Below, piece by piece: positions 43,193-51,429 of a stretch of 64,000 nucleotides of DNA. Below the pieces are notes generated by a model that had not been told where the DNA came from, made no database searches, and was given only the letters and a program-made list of their open reading frames with translations. Location: assembly GCA_963722175.1 (NCBI GenBank), contig CAVRKA010000004.1, forward strand, positions 992,001 to 1,056,000, in the 5' to 3' direction. Source of the DNA: WHSW01 sp963722175. GTDB lineage: Bacteria; Actinomycetota; Thermoleophilia; Solirubrobacterales; 70-9. The position numbers and the translations under genes were made by a program. How positions within the stretch are numbered: the first letter of the stretch is position 1; every line of letters begins with the position of its first letter.

Positions 43193-43663
43193 CTAGTTGA
43201 CCACCGGTGGCTCCGTCGCCTGGCGCGGGTAGTGGTCGGCGGTGATCTCGCTCAGGCGCGAAACGACGGCGCTCACCGATGCCGGGATCGCCGCCCCCAC
43301 TGAGTCGTCGTAGGAGATCGTCTCGCTGCCGTAGGCGACCTCGTAGACGTAGCAGTCGGCACACCCGGTCGGCCCCGGGGGCAGGGCGATCTCGTCGAAG
43401 TCGGCCGCCTCGAGCTCCGAGCGCAGCGTCTCGAGCTCGTCGGCGTCGAGGACGAACTCCTCGCGGGCGCCTTTGACCCCGGCCTCGACCGTGGCGCTGC
43501 CGTCGTTTCGGACCACCAGGCTCTCGGGCATGCTCGCGATCCCGCCGCTGCGCGCGTAGGTGACCAGGGCGCTCGAGTCGGGCGCGGTGGTCGCCGGCTC
43601 GTCGTCGCCGCAGCCGATGGCGACCAACGCGACGCAGGCGCTGAGCAAGACGGGGCCCTTCAT
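43193..43663 (-). CDS. Small lipoprotein of unknown function
   Basis: 156 residues with a lipoprotein signal (MKGPVLLSACVALVAIGC, lipid Cys18). The mature part has two short beta-rich blocks, VTYARSGGIASMPESLVVRNDGSATV and DVYEVAYGSETISYDD-like, and a CADC pair near residue 105. No family recognised. Divergent from the sigma-factor leader region; 20 bases from the epimerase downstream. Confidence 0.75.
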   Translation of the reverse strand: MKGPVLLSACVALVAIGCGDDEPATTAPDSSALVTYARSGGIASMPESLVVRNDGSATVEAGVKGAREEFVLDADELETLRSELEAADFDEIALPPGPTGCADCYVYEVAYGSETISYDDSVGAAIPASVSAVVSRLSEITADHYPRQATEPPVVN

Positions 43664-44036
43664 CGGCCCTAATACTGCCGGGACGCGATTACGTCACGAC
43701 ACGCAACGGGCCCCGTGTGGATGGGGCCCGTTGCTCACCACTCAGAGAGGAATCGGCCTTGCCGCCAGTTGCTGGCGGTCGCCGGGGTTGGGGGGTCGCC
43801 CCCGGCGAAGCCTTTCCCGAGCCGATCCCTACCCGTGGAGAGCATGGACAAACCCACGGGCGATGGGGTTGGCCCTGGGGTAAAGCGGGTACCTGGCTAA
43901 CCTAGATCTTGCCCAAGGGGCCGCCCCGCGCGGGGCGGCCACTAGCAATGAAGCTAAGGGCGATCACCGGCCGGGATCTCGATCCCACAAGGGGGACGGT
44001 TCGTCGCTACGAAGTCGAACCATCCAGGAGGTCGAG
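43664..44036. ncRNA. Structured leader upstream of the SigB-type sigma gene
   Basis: 373 bases without a gene. Stems seen on the plus strand: 43703-43714 with 43723-43734 (12 pairs); 43749-43757 with 43821-43829 enclosing 43762-43768 with 43772-43778 and 43779-43787 with 43800-43808, a three-way junction; 43832-43838 with 43854-43860; and the palindrome 43919-43940 (11 pairs). TACCCG 43830-43835 can instead pair with CGGGTA 43886-43891, which excludes the 43832 stem. This is switch-like geometry. It does not fit the conserved cores of riboswitch classes I can recall. AGGAGGT precedes TTG 44037. Confidence 0.5.
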
Positions 44037-44855
44037 TTGTCGGCGACGCCGCGGAGCGGCGCAACCAATCGGGGGGACGAGTCGGATCTGGCCCTGCTGC
44101 GCAGGTACGCCGCCGACCCGACGCCCGAGTTGCGCGAGGAGGTGATCAGGCGCTTCATGCCGCTCGCGCGCTCGCTCGCGCTGCGCTACCGGCGCCAGAC
44201 CGAGTCGCTGGACGATCTGGTCCAGGTCGCCGGGCTTGGCCTGGTGAAGGCGGTCGACGGGTTCGATCCGGAGCGTGGCAAGCCGTTCGCGGCGTACGCG
44301 GTGCCGACGATCCTCGGCGAGCTGCGCCGCCACTTCCGCGACCACGTCTGGACCGTGCGCCTGCCGCGCGGCCTGCAGGAGCTGACGATGAGCGTCGACG
44401 CGGCGACCACCGAGCTGACGGAGGAGCTCGGGCGGCTGCCGACGGCGGCCGAGCTCTCCGAGCGCCTGGACGTCTCGGTCGAGGACGTGCTCGAGGCGAT
44501 CGAGGCGAGCCATGCCCGGCGCACCCTCTCCCTCGACGCGCCCCGGCGGACGGACGGCGAGGACCCGGGACCCGCGATCGAGGCGCTGCCGGCCTCCGAG
44601 CCCGGGTTCGACCGGGTCGAGGCCGAGCTCGCTTCGGCCGCCGCCGACCTCGATACCCGCGAGTGGGACGTGCTCAAGATGCGCTTCAACGACGAGCTCA
44701 CCCAGACCGAGATCGCGCAGCGGCTTGGCGTCTCGCAGATGCAGATCTCGCGGATCAGCCGGCGCGCGCTGTGGAAGCTGCTCGCCGCCGTGCGCGGCGA
44801 GGAGGCCACCGACGGCCCGCCGCCGTCGGGCACACGAGATCTTGCCGAGAGCTGA
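44037..44855 (+). CDS. SigB/SigF/SigG-family RNA polymerase sigma factor
   Basis: 272 residues from TTG 44037, fixed by AGGAGGT five bases upstream. Region 2: FMPLARSLALRYRRQTESLDDLVQVAGLGLVKAVDGFDPERGKPFAAYAVPTILGELRRHFRD; region 3: LPRGLQELTMSV...LTEELGRLPTAAELSERLDVS; region 4: LKMRFNDELTQTEIAQRLGVSQMQISRISRRALWKL. This is the general-stress class controlled by anti-sigma/antagonist partner switching, and a STAS antagonist and SpoIIE-type phosphatase lie next to it. No RsbW-like kinase is seen in the window. Targets probably include 54440-55298. Confidence 0.93.
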   Translation: MSATPRSGATNRGDESDLALLRRYAADPTPELREEVIRRFMPLARSLALRYRRQTESLDDLVQVAGLGLVKAVDGFDPERGKPFAAYAVPTILGELRRHFRDHVWTVRLPRGLQELTMSVDAATTELTEELGRLPTAAELSERLDVSVEDVLEAIEASHARRTLSLDAPRRTDGEDPGPAIEALPASEPGFDRVEAELASAAADLDTREWDVLKMRFNDELTQTEIAQRLGVSQMQISRISRRALWKLLAAVRGEEATDGPPPSGTRDLAES

Positions 44856-44875
44856 TTCGCCCGCCGGTTACCGGA

Positions 44876-45235
44876 TCAGGCGGCGGCGGCGGCGAGCGCC
44901 GCGACGGCCTCGTCGCGGGTGTCGAACAGACCCACGGCCTGGTCGATCCCGGTCAGCTCGAGCAAGCGGCGCACGTCGGCGTCCGGGCAGCAGACCCCGA
45001 ACGGCCTCGAATCCTCGGCCAGGTGGCGCTTGGTCTCGACCAGCAGGCTCAGGCCGGTCGAGTCGATGAACGCGCAGTCGCTGAGGTCGACGAGCACTCC
45101 GCCCGGCGCCTGGTCGAACGCCCCGCTGAGCGCAGCCCGCAGCTCGGGGGCGGTGCTCTGGTCGAGCTCCCCCGAGACGCTCACGGCCTGCAGCGTGTTG
45201 AGCGATTGCGCCTGAACGCGAAAGGTCGAAGTCAC
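44876..45235 (-). CDS. STAS-domain anti-sigma-factor antagonist
   Basis: 119 residues from GTG 45235. SGELDQSTAPELRAAL and DLSDCAFIDSTGLSLLVETKRHL are the STAS core; Ser in DSTGL is the phosphorylatable residue of RsbV/SpoIIAA proteins. The unphosphorylated form would bind the anti-sigma kinase and free the sigma factor encoded next door (convergent, 20 bases away). Divergent from the phosphatase gene that would dephosphorylate it. Confidence 0.92.
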   Translation of the reverse strand: MTSTFRVQAQSLNTLQAVSVSGELDQSTAPELRAALSGAFDQAPGGVLVDLSDCAFIDSTGLSLLVETKRHLAEDSRPFGVCCPDADVRRLLELTGIDQAVGLFDTRDEAVAALAAAAA

Positions 45236-45327
45236 GGGGGCGGATCTTAGAGCTATTCACCGGCGCGGCCGCCCGGTAGATTGAATCCGTGCTGGCGTTC
45301 GGTCGCGCCGGGTTAAGGGGATCTTTG

Positions 45328-47931
45328 ATGCGAGGTCGGTTTCGCAGATTGCGCGAGTGGAAACCCGGGGGGACCGGAGGCTCGACCAACGACTTCGTCG
45401 GGGTCGCCGCCGGCCTCGTCACCCTGGCCTTCTGCATCGGCGCCGACGTCCTCCTGACCCAGGAGTCCGCGGCGCTCGTCGGGACCTTCGTCGCCGCGCC
45501 GTTCGTCGCCGCGCTGTTCGCCCGCCCTGCCGCGACCGGGCTGGTCGGGGCGGCGGCGATCATCGCCGCGGCGGCGAGCCCCTCCTGGAACGCCGGCAGC
45601 GGCGACTCGGAGCAGGTGGTGCGGCTGCTGGTGATCGCCGTCGGCAGCGGCCTCGCCGTGCTCGGCGCCTGGCTGCGGTGGCGCTCCGCCGGTCGCTCCG
45701 AGCGCATGCGACTGCTCGATTCGGTCGGCGCCGTCGCCGACGGGTCGCTGCCGCTCGCCGAGACGCTGCGGCGGGTGACCGAGGTGATCGTGCCCGCGTT
45801 CGCCGATATCTGCATGGTCGACGCGGTCCACGACGGGCGCGTCACCCGGATCGCGACCAGGGTGCGCGGGCGGGACGACGCCGGCACGATCCAGGAGCGG
45901 ATGCGAGCCCGCCCGCCGGCGCTGCCCGAGTGGCTTGTCAAGGTCGAGCGGAGCTGGCGCCATATTCCGGAATGGTGGCCGCGGATTCGCGACGAGGAAC
46001 TGCGGCGGATGGCGAACTCCCCCGACGACCTCGAGTTCCTGCGCTCGCTCGGCCTCCGCTCCTCCGTCGTGATCCCGATCCGGGCGCGCGATCGCAATCT
46101 CGGGGCGCTGACCCTGGTGACGGCCTGGTCGGGGCGCCGCTACGGGGCCGAGGACGTGCGCTTCGCCCAGATCCTCGCCAGCCGGATCGGGCTCGCGCTC
46201 GACAACGCCGGATTGTTCTCCGACCTCGAGAGCATCGAGCGGCGGATGGACACGGTGATGTCGATCCTCGACGAGGCGATCGTCATCCACGGCGCTGACG
46301 GTGAGCTCGTGTTCGCGAATCCCGCGGCGGCGCGGATGCTCGGCTTCGAGACGGTCGAGGACGCGGTCGCGTCCCCGACCGCCCAGGTTCGCGATCGCTA
46401 CGAGATCCGCGACGAGCTCGGTCACGAGGTCGGCGCCGACCGGCTGGCCGGCCGGCGGGCGCTGGCCGGACAGCGGCCCGAGCCCCAGACCCTGCGGACC
46501 ACCGATCGTGTCACCGGCGTCGAGCGCTGGACGCAGACCAAGGCGCAGGCGATCCACGGCCCCGACGGCGAGGTGCTGTACTCGGTGAGCGCGATCGAGG
46601 ACGTCACCGAGATCAGGAGGGCCGAGTTCGCGAACCGCCTGCTCGCCCGCACCGGAGAGCTGATCTCGCCGTCGGCCGACTACCGGGCCACCCTGGAGCG
46701 CGTTCCGGAGCTGCTGGTCCCGGAGTTCGCCGACTGGTGTGCGATCGAGGTCCCCGGCGAGGGCCGGCTGCTCGAGCGGGTGGCGATGGCCCACCAGGAT
46801 CCGGCCCGCCTCGAGCCGATCAACGAGCTCCGGGAGCGCTACCCGCTGCGCGCCGATCAGCCGTCGCGGATCGGCGACGTCCTGCGCACGGGTAAGGCGC
46901 AGCTGATCCAGGTGACCGACGAATGGCTGGGCGAGATCGCCGACGACGCGGACCACCTGCGGCTGCTGCGGGCGATCGCGATGGGGTCGGTGCTCGCGGT
47001 CCCGATGAGCGCCGGGGGACCAGTGCTCGGGGCGCTCGTGTTCGTCAACCACGCGGGTTCGCGCCGGTTCGACGAACACGACCTGGTGATCGCCGAGGAG
47101 GTCGCGCGGCGGGTCGCGCTGGCGATCGAGAGCGCCCGCCTGGCCGAGGAGCGAGCCCGCGTCACCGACGCGCTGCAGCGCGAGCTGCTGCCGCCGAGCC
47201 TGCCGCCGATGCCGGGCTGGGAGGTGGCGACGATGTACGAGCCGGCGGGCGAGGTGAACGAGGTCGGTGGCGACTTCTACGAGGTCTTCCCGGTGGCCGG
47301 CGGCTGGGCGGTGGTCCTCGGCGACGTCTCCGGCAAGGGTGCCGCGGCGGCCGCGCTGACGGCGGAGGCTCGGCACACGATCCGCACCGCCGGGGTCCTG
47401 ACCTCGGACCCGATCCGCGGTCTCGAGGTGCTCGACCGCAACCTGCGGGGCCGCGACGACGTCGCGCTGTGCTCGGTCGCGATGCTCGTCCTCCCGGATG
47501 CCGATTCGGCGAGCGAGGAGGTGAGCGTCTACCTCGCGGGGCACCCGTACCCGATCCTGATCCACCACGGCGGGCGGGCCGAGCCGGTCGGCGAGACCGG
47601 TCCGCTGCTCGGCGTCGTCGACGAGCCATCCTGGCCGCGGTTCACGGTCACGGTCGAGCCCGGCGACCAGCTCGTCCTCTACACCGACGGGGTGATCGAG
47701 GCGCGGGGCGACGGCGGCGAGCGCTTCGGCAGCGAGCGGCTGCGCCAGGGCCTCGCCGGCTGCGCGGCGCCGGACCTCGCCGTCGAGCGTGTGCGAGGCG
47801 CTCTCTGGGAGTTCGGGGCGCGGGCTCGCGATGACGACGCCGCCCTGGTGGCGATTCGCCGCACGACCGCCGGCCCGTCCCTACGCCGCGGCGCGGTCGC
47901 CGTTGGCGCCGGTGCGCATCGCGTCGAGTAG
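45328..47931 (+). CDS. Membrane-anchored GAF-PAS-GAF-SpoIIE (PP2C) phosphatase
   Basis: 867 residues from ATG 45328, chosen over GTG 45289 because AAGGGG lies seven bases upstream. Three or four membrane segments (about 20-115), GAF-like domain (about 140-290), PAS (about 295-430), second GAF (about 440-610), and a C-terminal SpoIIE phosphatase: LQRELLPPSLPPMPGWEVATMYEPAGEVNEVGGDFYEVF, LGDVSGKG and LYTDGVIEARGDGGERFG carry the metal aspartates. It should dephosphorylate the STAS antagonist in response to a signal. The 3' end overlaps the convergent MscS gene by 51 bases. Confidence 0.92.
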   Translation: MRGRFRRLREWKPGGTGGSTNDFVGVAAGLVTLAFCIGADVLLTQESAALVGTFVAAPFVAALFARPAATGLVGAAAIIAAAASPSWNAGSGDSEQVVRLLVIAVGSGLAVLGAWLRWRSAGRSERMRLLDSVGAVADGSLPLAETLRRVTEVIVPAFADICMVDAVHDGRVTRIATRVRGRDDAGTIQERMRARPPALPEWLVKVERSWRHIPEWWPRIRDEELRRMANSPDDLEFLRSLGLRSSVVIPIRARDRNLGALTLVTAWSGRRYGAEDVRFAQILASRIGLALDNAGLFSDLESIERRMDTVMSILDEAIVIHGADGELVFANPAAARMLGFETVEDAVASPTAQVRDRYEIRDELGHEVGADRLAGRRALAGQRPEPQTLRTTDRVTGVERWTQTKAQAIHGPDGEVLYSVSAIEDVTEIRRAEFANRLLARTGELISPSADYRATLERVPELLVPEFADWCAIEVPGEGRLLERVAMAHQDPARLEPINELRERYPLRADQPSRIGDVLRTGKAQLIQVTDEWLGEIADDADHLRLLRAIAMGSVLAVPMSAGGPVLGALVFVNHAGSRRFDEHDLVIAEEVARRVALAIESARLAEERARVTDALQRELLPPSLPPMPGWEVATMYEPAGEVNEVGGDFYEVFPVAGGWAVVLGDVSGKGAAAAALTAEARHTIRTAGVLTSDPIRGLEVLDRNLRGRDDVALCSVAMLVLPDADSASEEVSVYLAGHPYPILIHHGGRAEPVGETGPLLGVVDEPSWPRFTVTVEPGDQLVLYTDGVIEARGDGGERFGSERLRQGLAGCAAPDLAVERVRGALWEFGARARDDDAALVAIRRTTAGPSLRRGAVAVGAGAHRVE

Positions 47932-48813
47932 CTCCGAGGCGAGTTGGGCGCCGTCGCCGCCGGTGACGGGAGTGGCGGCGACCTTGAGCACCACCTCGTC
48001 GCGGTCGAGCTCCTCGAGGGTGACGTCGGGCGGGTAGCGGAGCGGCACCGAGATCCCATCGTCGAGCCGTTCCTGGAGCTCGGCCGGCGAGATCGAGGCG
48101 TCGAACCGGGCCCGCATCTCGACCCGCTCGGGCTCACGCAGCGGGATCACGGCGAGCTGGAGGATGACGCTGTTCGGGACCATGATCCGGTCGGCTCCGG
48201 AGACCAGCGTGGTGTAGAAGAGACCGAGCGAGCCGGCGATCCCCTCGACCTCGCCGGCGAGCGCGCCGCCGCGGAGCTGGCCCCGCTCGCCGACCCGGAA
48301 CGGGTGCGTGCTCAGCAGGACGAGGCCGGCGAACAGGTTGCCGAGCGTCTGCTGGGCCGCGAGACCGAGCACTACCGCCGTGAACGCTCCCCCGACCGCG
48401 AGCGCCCCGGCGTCGAGCCCGGCGACCCGCAGGGCGACGATCAGCATCCCGGCGATCGCCAGCAGCCTGACGAGGAACCCGACCGTCCCGGCCGTCCCCG
48501 GGTCGAGCCGCCGGTAGAGCATCGGCGCGATCCCGCGCGCCAGCGTCCGGGCGAGCGCCCAGCCGAGGACGACGAGAGCGGCGACGGTGGCGATCTTGAC
48601 CCCGGTCCCGCCGCCGGGGAACAGATCCTTGCGGTGATCGAAGGCGATCAGGACCGCGACGATCAGGGCGAGAACCACGACGGCGGCGCCGCGCGCACGC
48701 TGGGCCTCGCCACGATCGACCTGTTCGCCGAGGCCGACCTGGCGCCAGACCTCGGTCCGGCTCTCGAACACGTTTGGGCGCTGGCGGAAGAGCATCCCGT
48801 TCCGTATGACCAC
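47881..48813 (-). CDS. Small-conductance mechanosensitive channel, MscS family
   Basis: 310 residues from GTG 48813 (ATG 48795 is possible). Three membrane segments (about 42-62, 72-95, 113-140) precede the pore helix GGAFTAVVLGLAAQQTLGNLFAGLVLL, then the beta domain HPFRVGERGQLRGGALAGEVEGIAGSLGLFYTTL and DRIMVPNSVIL. It opens on membrane tension. The second mechanosensitive channel in the window after MscL. The 3' overlap with the phosphatase gene is 51 bases. Confidence 0.9.
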   Translation of the reverse strand: MVIRNGMLFRQRPNVFESRTEVWRQVGLGEQVDRGEAQRARGAAVVVLALIVAVLIAFDHRKDLFPGGGTGVKIATVAALVVLGWALARTLARGIAPMLYRRLDPGTAGTVGFLVRLLAIAGMLIVALRVAGLDAGALAVGGAFTAVVLGLAAQQTLGNLFAGLVLLSTHPFRVGERGQLRGGALAGEVEGIAGSLGLFYTTLVSGADRIMVPNSVILQLAVIPLREPERVEMRARFDASISPAELQERLDDGISVPLRYPPDVTLEELDRDEVVLKVAATPVTGGDGAQLASELLDAMRTGANGDRAAA

Positions 48814-48870
48814 CTGAGCGCACGCAAAACCTCTTGCGTGAGCTCGTCACACAACGCCTGACGGTCTGAA

Positions 48871-49293
48871 ATGCTCGCCCTGATGCAGCCGGAGCGCATG
48901 CATGAGCGCCGCGCGACGCTGGTCGTGGTCGCCGGCGCCGCGACCGCGATCGTCTCGATCCCGCTCGCCGCGGCGGGCGGTCCGCCGTACCTGTCGCTCG
49001 ATTCGCTCAGTCCCTGGATCGTCACCTACGCGATCGGCCTGTTCGCCGCCCTGTTCGCGACGCCGTTCCTGATCCACTCGCGCCTCACCGGGAACCTGGA
49101 GGCGGATGCGCGCTGGGAGCGGGCCCTGCTCTGGTGGGGAGCGGTGGCGCTCGCGGTGCTCGGTGCGTCGGTGATCTGCGGCCTGCCGTCGGGATTCGAC
49201 CCGGACACGCTCGGCGGCGCCCTCGGGATCGTCGGGATCGCCGACGCGGGGCTGATCCTCGCGACGCTGCTGATCTGGATGCTGAACGACTAG
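48871..49293 (+). CDS. Small membrane protein of unknown function
   Basis: 140 residues with four predicted membrane helices (about 17-37, 48-68, 86-104, 117-136). No motif recognised. It lies between the divergent MscS gene and the convergent response regulator. A perfect hairpin, CACGCAA 48821-48827 with TTGCGTG 48834-48840, lies in the gap before it. Confidence 0.72.
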   Translation: MLALMQPERMHERRATLVVVAGAATAIVSIPLAAAGGPPYLSLDSLSPWIVTYAIGLFAALFATPFLIHSRLTGNLEADARWERALLWWGAVALAVLGASVICGLPSGFDPDTLGGALGIVGIADAGLILATLLIWMLND

Positions 49294-49295
49294 CA

Positions 49296-49940
49296 CTAGG
49301 CGCGCAGGTAGGTGAGGACCGCGAGCACGCGCCGGTGATCGGTCGGGCTGGTCGCGAGGTCGAGCTTGGAGAAGATGCTGGTCACGTGCTTTTCGACCGC
49401 CCGCTCGCTGACCACCAGCTGGGCGGCGATCGCCTGGTTCGAGCGGCCCTCGGCCATCAGCGCCAGGACCTCGCGCTCGCGCGGGGTGAGCGCGGATAGC
49501 GGGTCCTCGCGCCGGCGGCGGCCGAGCAGCTGGGAGACGACCTCCGGGTCGAGCGCCGAGCCACCCTCGGCGACCCGCCGGACCGCGTCGATGAACCGGT
49601 CGACCTCGTCGACGCGGTCCTTGAGCAGGTAGCCGACCCCCTCGGCGCCGTCCTCGAGCAGCTCGAGGGCGTAGCCCTCCTCGACGTATTGGGAGAGCAC
49701 CAGCACCGCGACCTGAGGCAGCTCGGCGCGGATCTCCTGCGCGGCGCGGAGCCCGTCGTCGGTGTTGGTGGGCGGCATCCGCACGTCGACCACCGCGACG
49801 TCGGGCTTGTGGGCGCGGACCTTGCGGACCAGGTCCTCGGCGTCGCCCGCCTGCCCGACGACCTCCATCCCGGCGTCCTCGAGCAGGCGCACGATGCCCT
49901 CGCGCAGCAGCACCGAGTCGTCGGCGACGACTACGCGCAT
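49296..49940 (-). CDS. NarL/LuxR-family response regulator
   Basis: 214 residues from ATG 49940. Receiver: VVADDS, VVDVRMPP and LLKDR; output: LTPREREVLALMAEGRSNQAIAAQLVVSERAVEKHVTSIFSKLDL, a LuxR helix-turn-helix. Its start lies inside the last codons of a histidine kinase whose body is missing (remnant at 49931-49990), so this regulator has lost its natural upstream partner in this assembly. Confidence 0.92.
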   Translation of the reverse strand: MRVVVADDSVLLREGIVRLLEDAGMEVVGQAGDAEDLVRKVRAHKPDVAVVDVRMPPTNTDDGLRAAQEIRAELPQVAVLVLSQYVEEGYALELLEDGAEGVGYLLKDRVDEVDRFIDAVRRVAEGGSALDPEVVSQLLGRRRREDPLSALTPREREVLALMAEGRSNQAIAAQLVVSERAVEKHVTSIFSKLDLATSPTDHRRVLAVLTYLRA

Positions 49941-49990
49941 GGGATCACCGCGCGGACTGTCGTTCCCTTTCCCGGCTCGCTGACGACCGC
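49931..49990 (-). pseudogene. C-terminal remnant of a sensor histidine kinase
   Basis: Read on the minus strand, 49990-49931 gives AVVSEPGKGTTVRAVIPCA and a TAG stop. SEPGKGTTVRAVIP is the terminal glycine-rich (G2-like) block of NarX/DesK-type kinases. The stop overlaps the response-regulator ATG, the normal kinase-regulator arrangement. Nothing kinase-like is found beyond 49990, where transporter sequence begins on the other strand. Confidence 0.75.
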
Positions 49991-50766
49991 GCAAGCAGGC
50001 GCTTGCGACCGAGCTCATGAACGGGCCGGTCGACGTGAGCGTCAACCCGGCCGGGACGGTCGCCGTGATCTCCAGTCCGATGGGGGGCAACGGCACCGAC
50101 ACGACCTCGGTGAGCGCGCTGAGCGAGCTGCGCGAGGACGTGATCCCCGCAACGCTCGGCCAGGTCGCCCAGATGAACGGCCGCGCGCCGATCGTCTTCG
50201 CGTTCGTCCTGGGCCTCGCGTTCATGCTGCTGATGGCCACGTTCCGCTCGATCGTGATCGCCCTGAAGGCGATCGTCCTCAACCTGCTCTCCGTGGCCGC
50301 GGCCTACGGCGTGCTGGTCTGGGTGTTCCAGGACGGCCACCTCGAGTCCCTGCTGGGCTTCGAGTCCAACGGCGGAATCGCGTCATGGCTGCCGCTGTTC
50401 CTGTTTGTGCTCTCGATGGACTACCACGTGTTCATCATCAGCCGGATCCGGGAGGCGTTCGACGGGGGCATGAGCACCAAGGACGCCGTCGCTCACGGGA
50501 TCAAGTCGACGGCCGGCGTCGTCACCAGCGCCGCCGTGGTCATGGTCGCCGTGTTCTCGGTGTTCGCGACGCTCGGGATGCTCGACTTCAAGCAGATGGG
50601 CGTCGGGCTGGCCGTTGCGGTGCTGATCGACGCGACCATCGTCCGCGGGGTGCTGCTGCCCGCGTCGATGAAGCTGCTCGGCGATTGGAACTGGTACCTG
50701 CCGAGCTGGCTCGGCTGGCTGCCGAAGGTCGCCACCGAGCCGCAGCCGGAGGGCGCGCGCGCCTAG
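49990..50766 (+). pseudogene. C-terminal half of an MMPL/RND-type lipid transporter, truncated
   Basis: The frame from 49990 reads RKQALATELMNGPVDVSVNPAGTVAVIS, matching the middle of ~700-residue MMPL transporters, and continues with PIVFAFVLGLAFMLLMATFRSIV, LFVLSMDYHVFIISRIREAF and the last membrane helices. The whole N-terminal half is missing; a TGA lies just before. In addition the segment between IPATLGQVA and QMNGRAP is about 35 residues shorter than usual, so a conserved outer-loop stretch also appears deleted. ATG 50017 could start a 249-residue remnant, but it is unlikely to transport. Confidence 0.82.
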
Positions 50767-50788
50767 CGAGTCCGCATCCCCGGTCAAC

Positions 50789-50818
50789 GCGCGGCCGTCT
50801 CCTCGGAGGCGGCCGCGC
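50789..50818 (+). terminator. Strong hairpin after the MMPL fragment
   Basis: GCGCGGCCG at 50789-50797 pairs with CGGCCGCGC at 50810-50818, and CTCC with GGAG inside, leaving a two-base loop. It lies 23 bases after the transporter stop and before the ECF sigma promoter. No U-tract. Confidence 0.5.
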
Positions 50819-50831
50819 TGCGTCCGGCGCC

Positions 50832-50857
50832 GGAACCACCGGCCGACTCGGGCTGTA
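50832..50857 (+). promoter_or_regulatory. Candidate autoregulated ECF promoter
   Basis: GGAAC at 50832-50836, 16 bases, then CTGTA at 50853-50857, just before the ECF sigma gene at 50869. GGAAC is the usual ECF -35 element, and ECF genes commonly drive themselves. The -10 match is loose and the leader would be only a few bases. Confidence 0.35.
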
Positions 50858-50868
50858 GAAGAGGCGCA

Positions 50869-51429
50869 GTGGAGGACCGGCCACTGGACGAGACCAGGCT
50901 CCTGGCACGGGCCAGGGTCGGTGACGAGGAGGCGTACAGGGAGGTGGTTGCCCGCTACGAGACGATCGCGTTTCGGACCGCGTGGCTGATCACGCGCTCG
51001 GCCGCCGACGCGGAGGAGGCGGCGCAGGATGCGTTCCTGAAGGCCTACCGCGCACTCGACCGCTTTCGCGAGGGCTCGCCGTTTCGCCCCTGGCTGCTCA
51101 AGATCGTCGCCAACGAGGCGCACAACCGGCGCGCCTCTTCGGCTCGGCACGAGCGGCTGGCGGCGCGCGCGGTGGAGGAGCGCCGCGCGGTCGACGCGGT
51201 CCCGTCGCCCGAGGCGGCGCTCCTCGACTCCGAACGCCGCGAGCGCCTGGTCGCGGCGCTCGACCGCCTCCCGGAAGCGGACCGCACCGTGCTCGCCTGC
51301 CGTTACCTGCTCGAGCTCTCCGAGGCCGAGACCGCGACGGTGATCGGCAAGCGCATCGGGACGGTCAAGTCGCGCACCTCGCGCGCGCTCGAGCGCCTGC
51401 GCGCGGAGCTGGGGGGAGACGATGCCTGA
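50869..51429 (+). CDS. ECF-family RNA polymerase sigma factor
   Basis: 186 residues from GTG. Region 2: YREVVARYETIAFRTAWLITRSAADAEEAAQDAFLKAYRALDRFREGSPFRPWLLKIVANEAHNRRAS; region 4: LDRLPEADRTVLACRYLLELSEAETATVIGKRIGTVKSRTSRALERLRAEL. Its 3' end overlaps the next gene by eight bases; that protein is probably its membrane anti-sigma factor. Typical envelope- or stress-responsive pair. Confidence 0.93.
   Translation: MEDRPLDETRLLARARVGDEEAYREVVARYETIAFRTAWLITRSAADAEEAAQDAFLKAYRALDRFREGSPFRPWLLKIVANEAHNRRASSARHERLAARAVEERRAVDAVPSPEAALLDSERRERLVAALDRLPEADRTVLACRYLLELSEAETATVIGKRIGTVKSRTSRALERLRAELGGDDA

Noticed and set aside
43741..43900. Possible cyclic di-AMP, cobalamin or SAM riboswitch
   Set aside because: The conserved core sequences of these classes are absent as far as I can read, so it is reported only as an unassigned leader.
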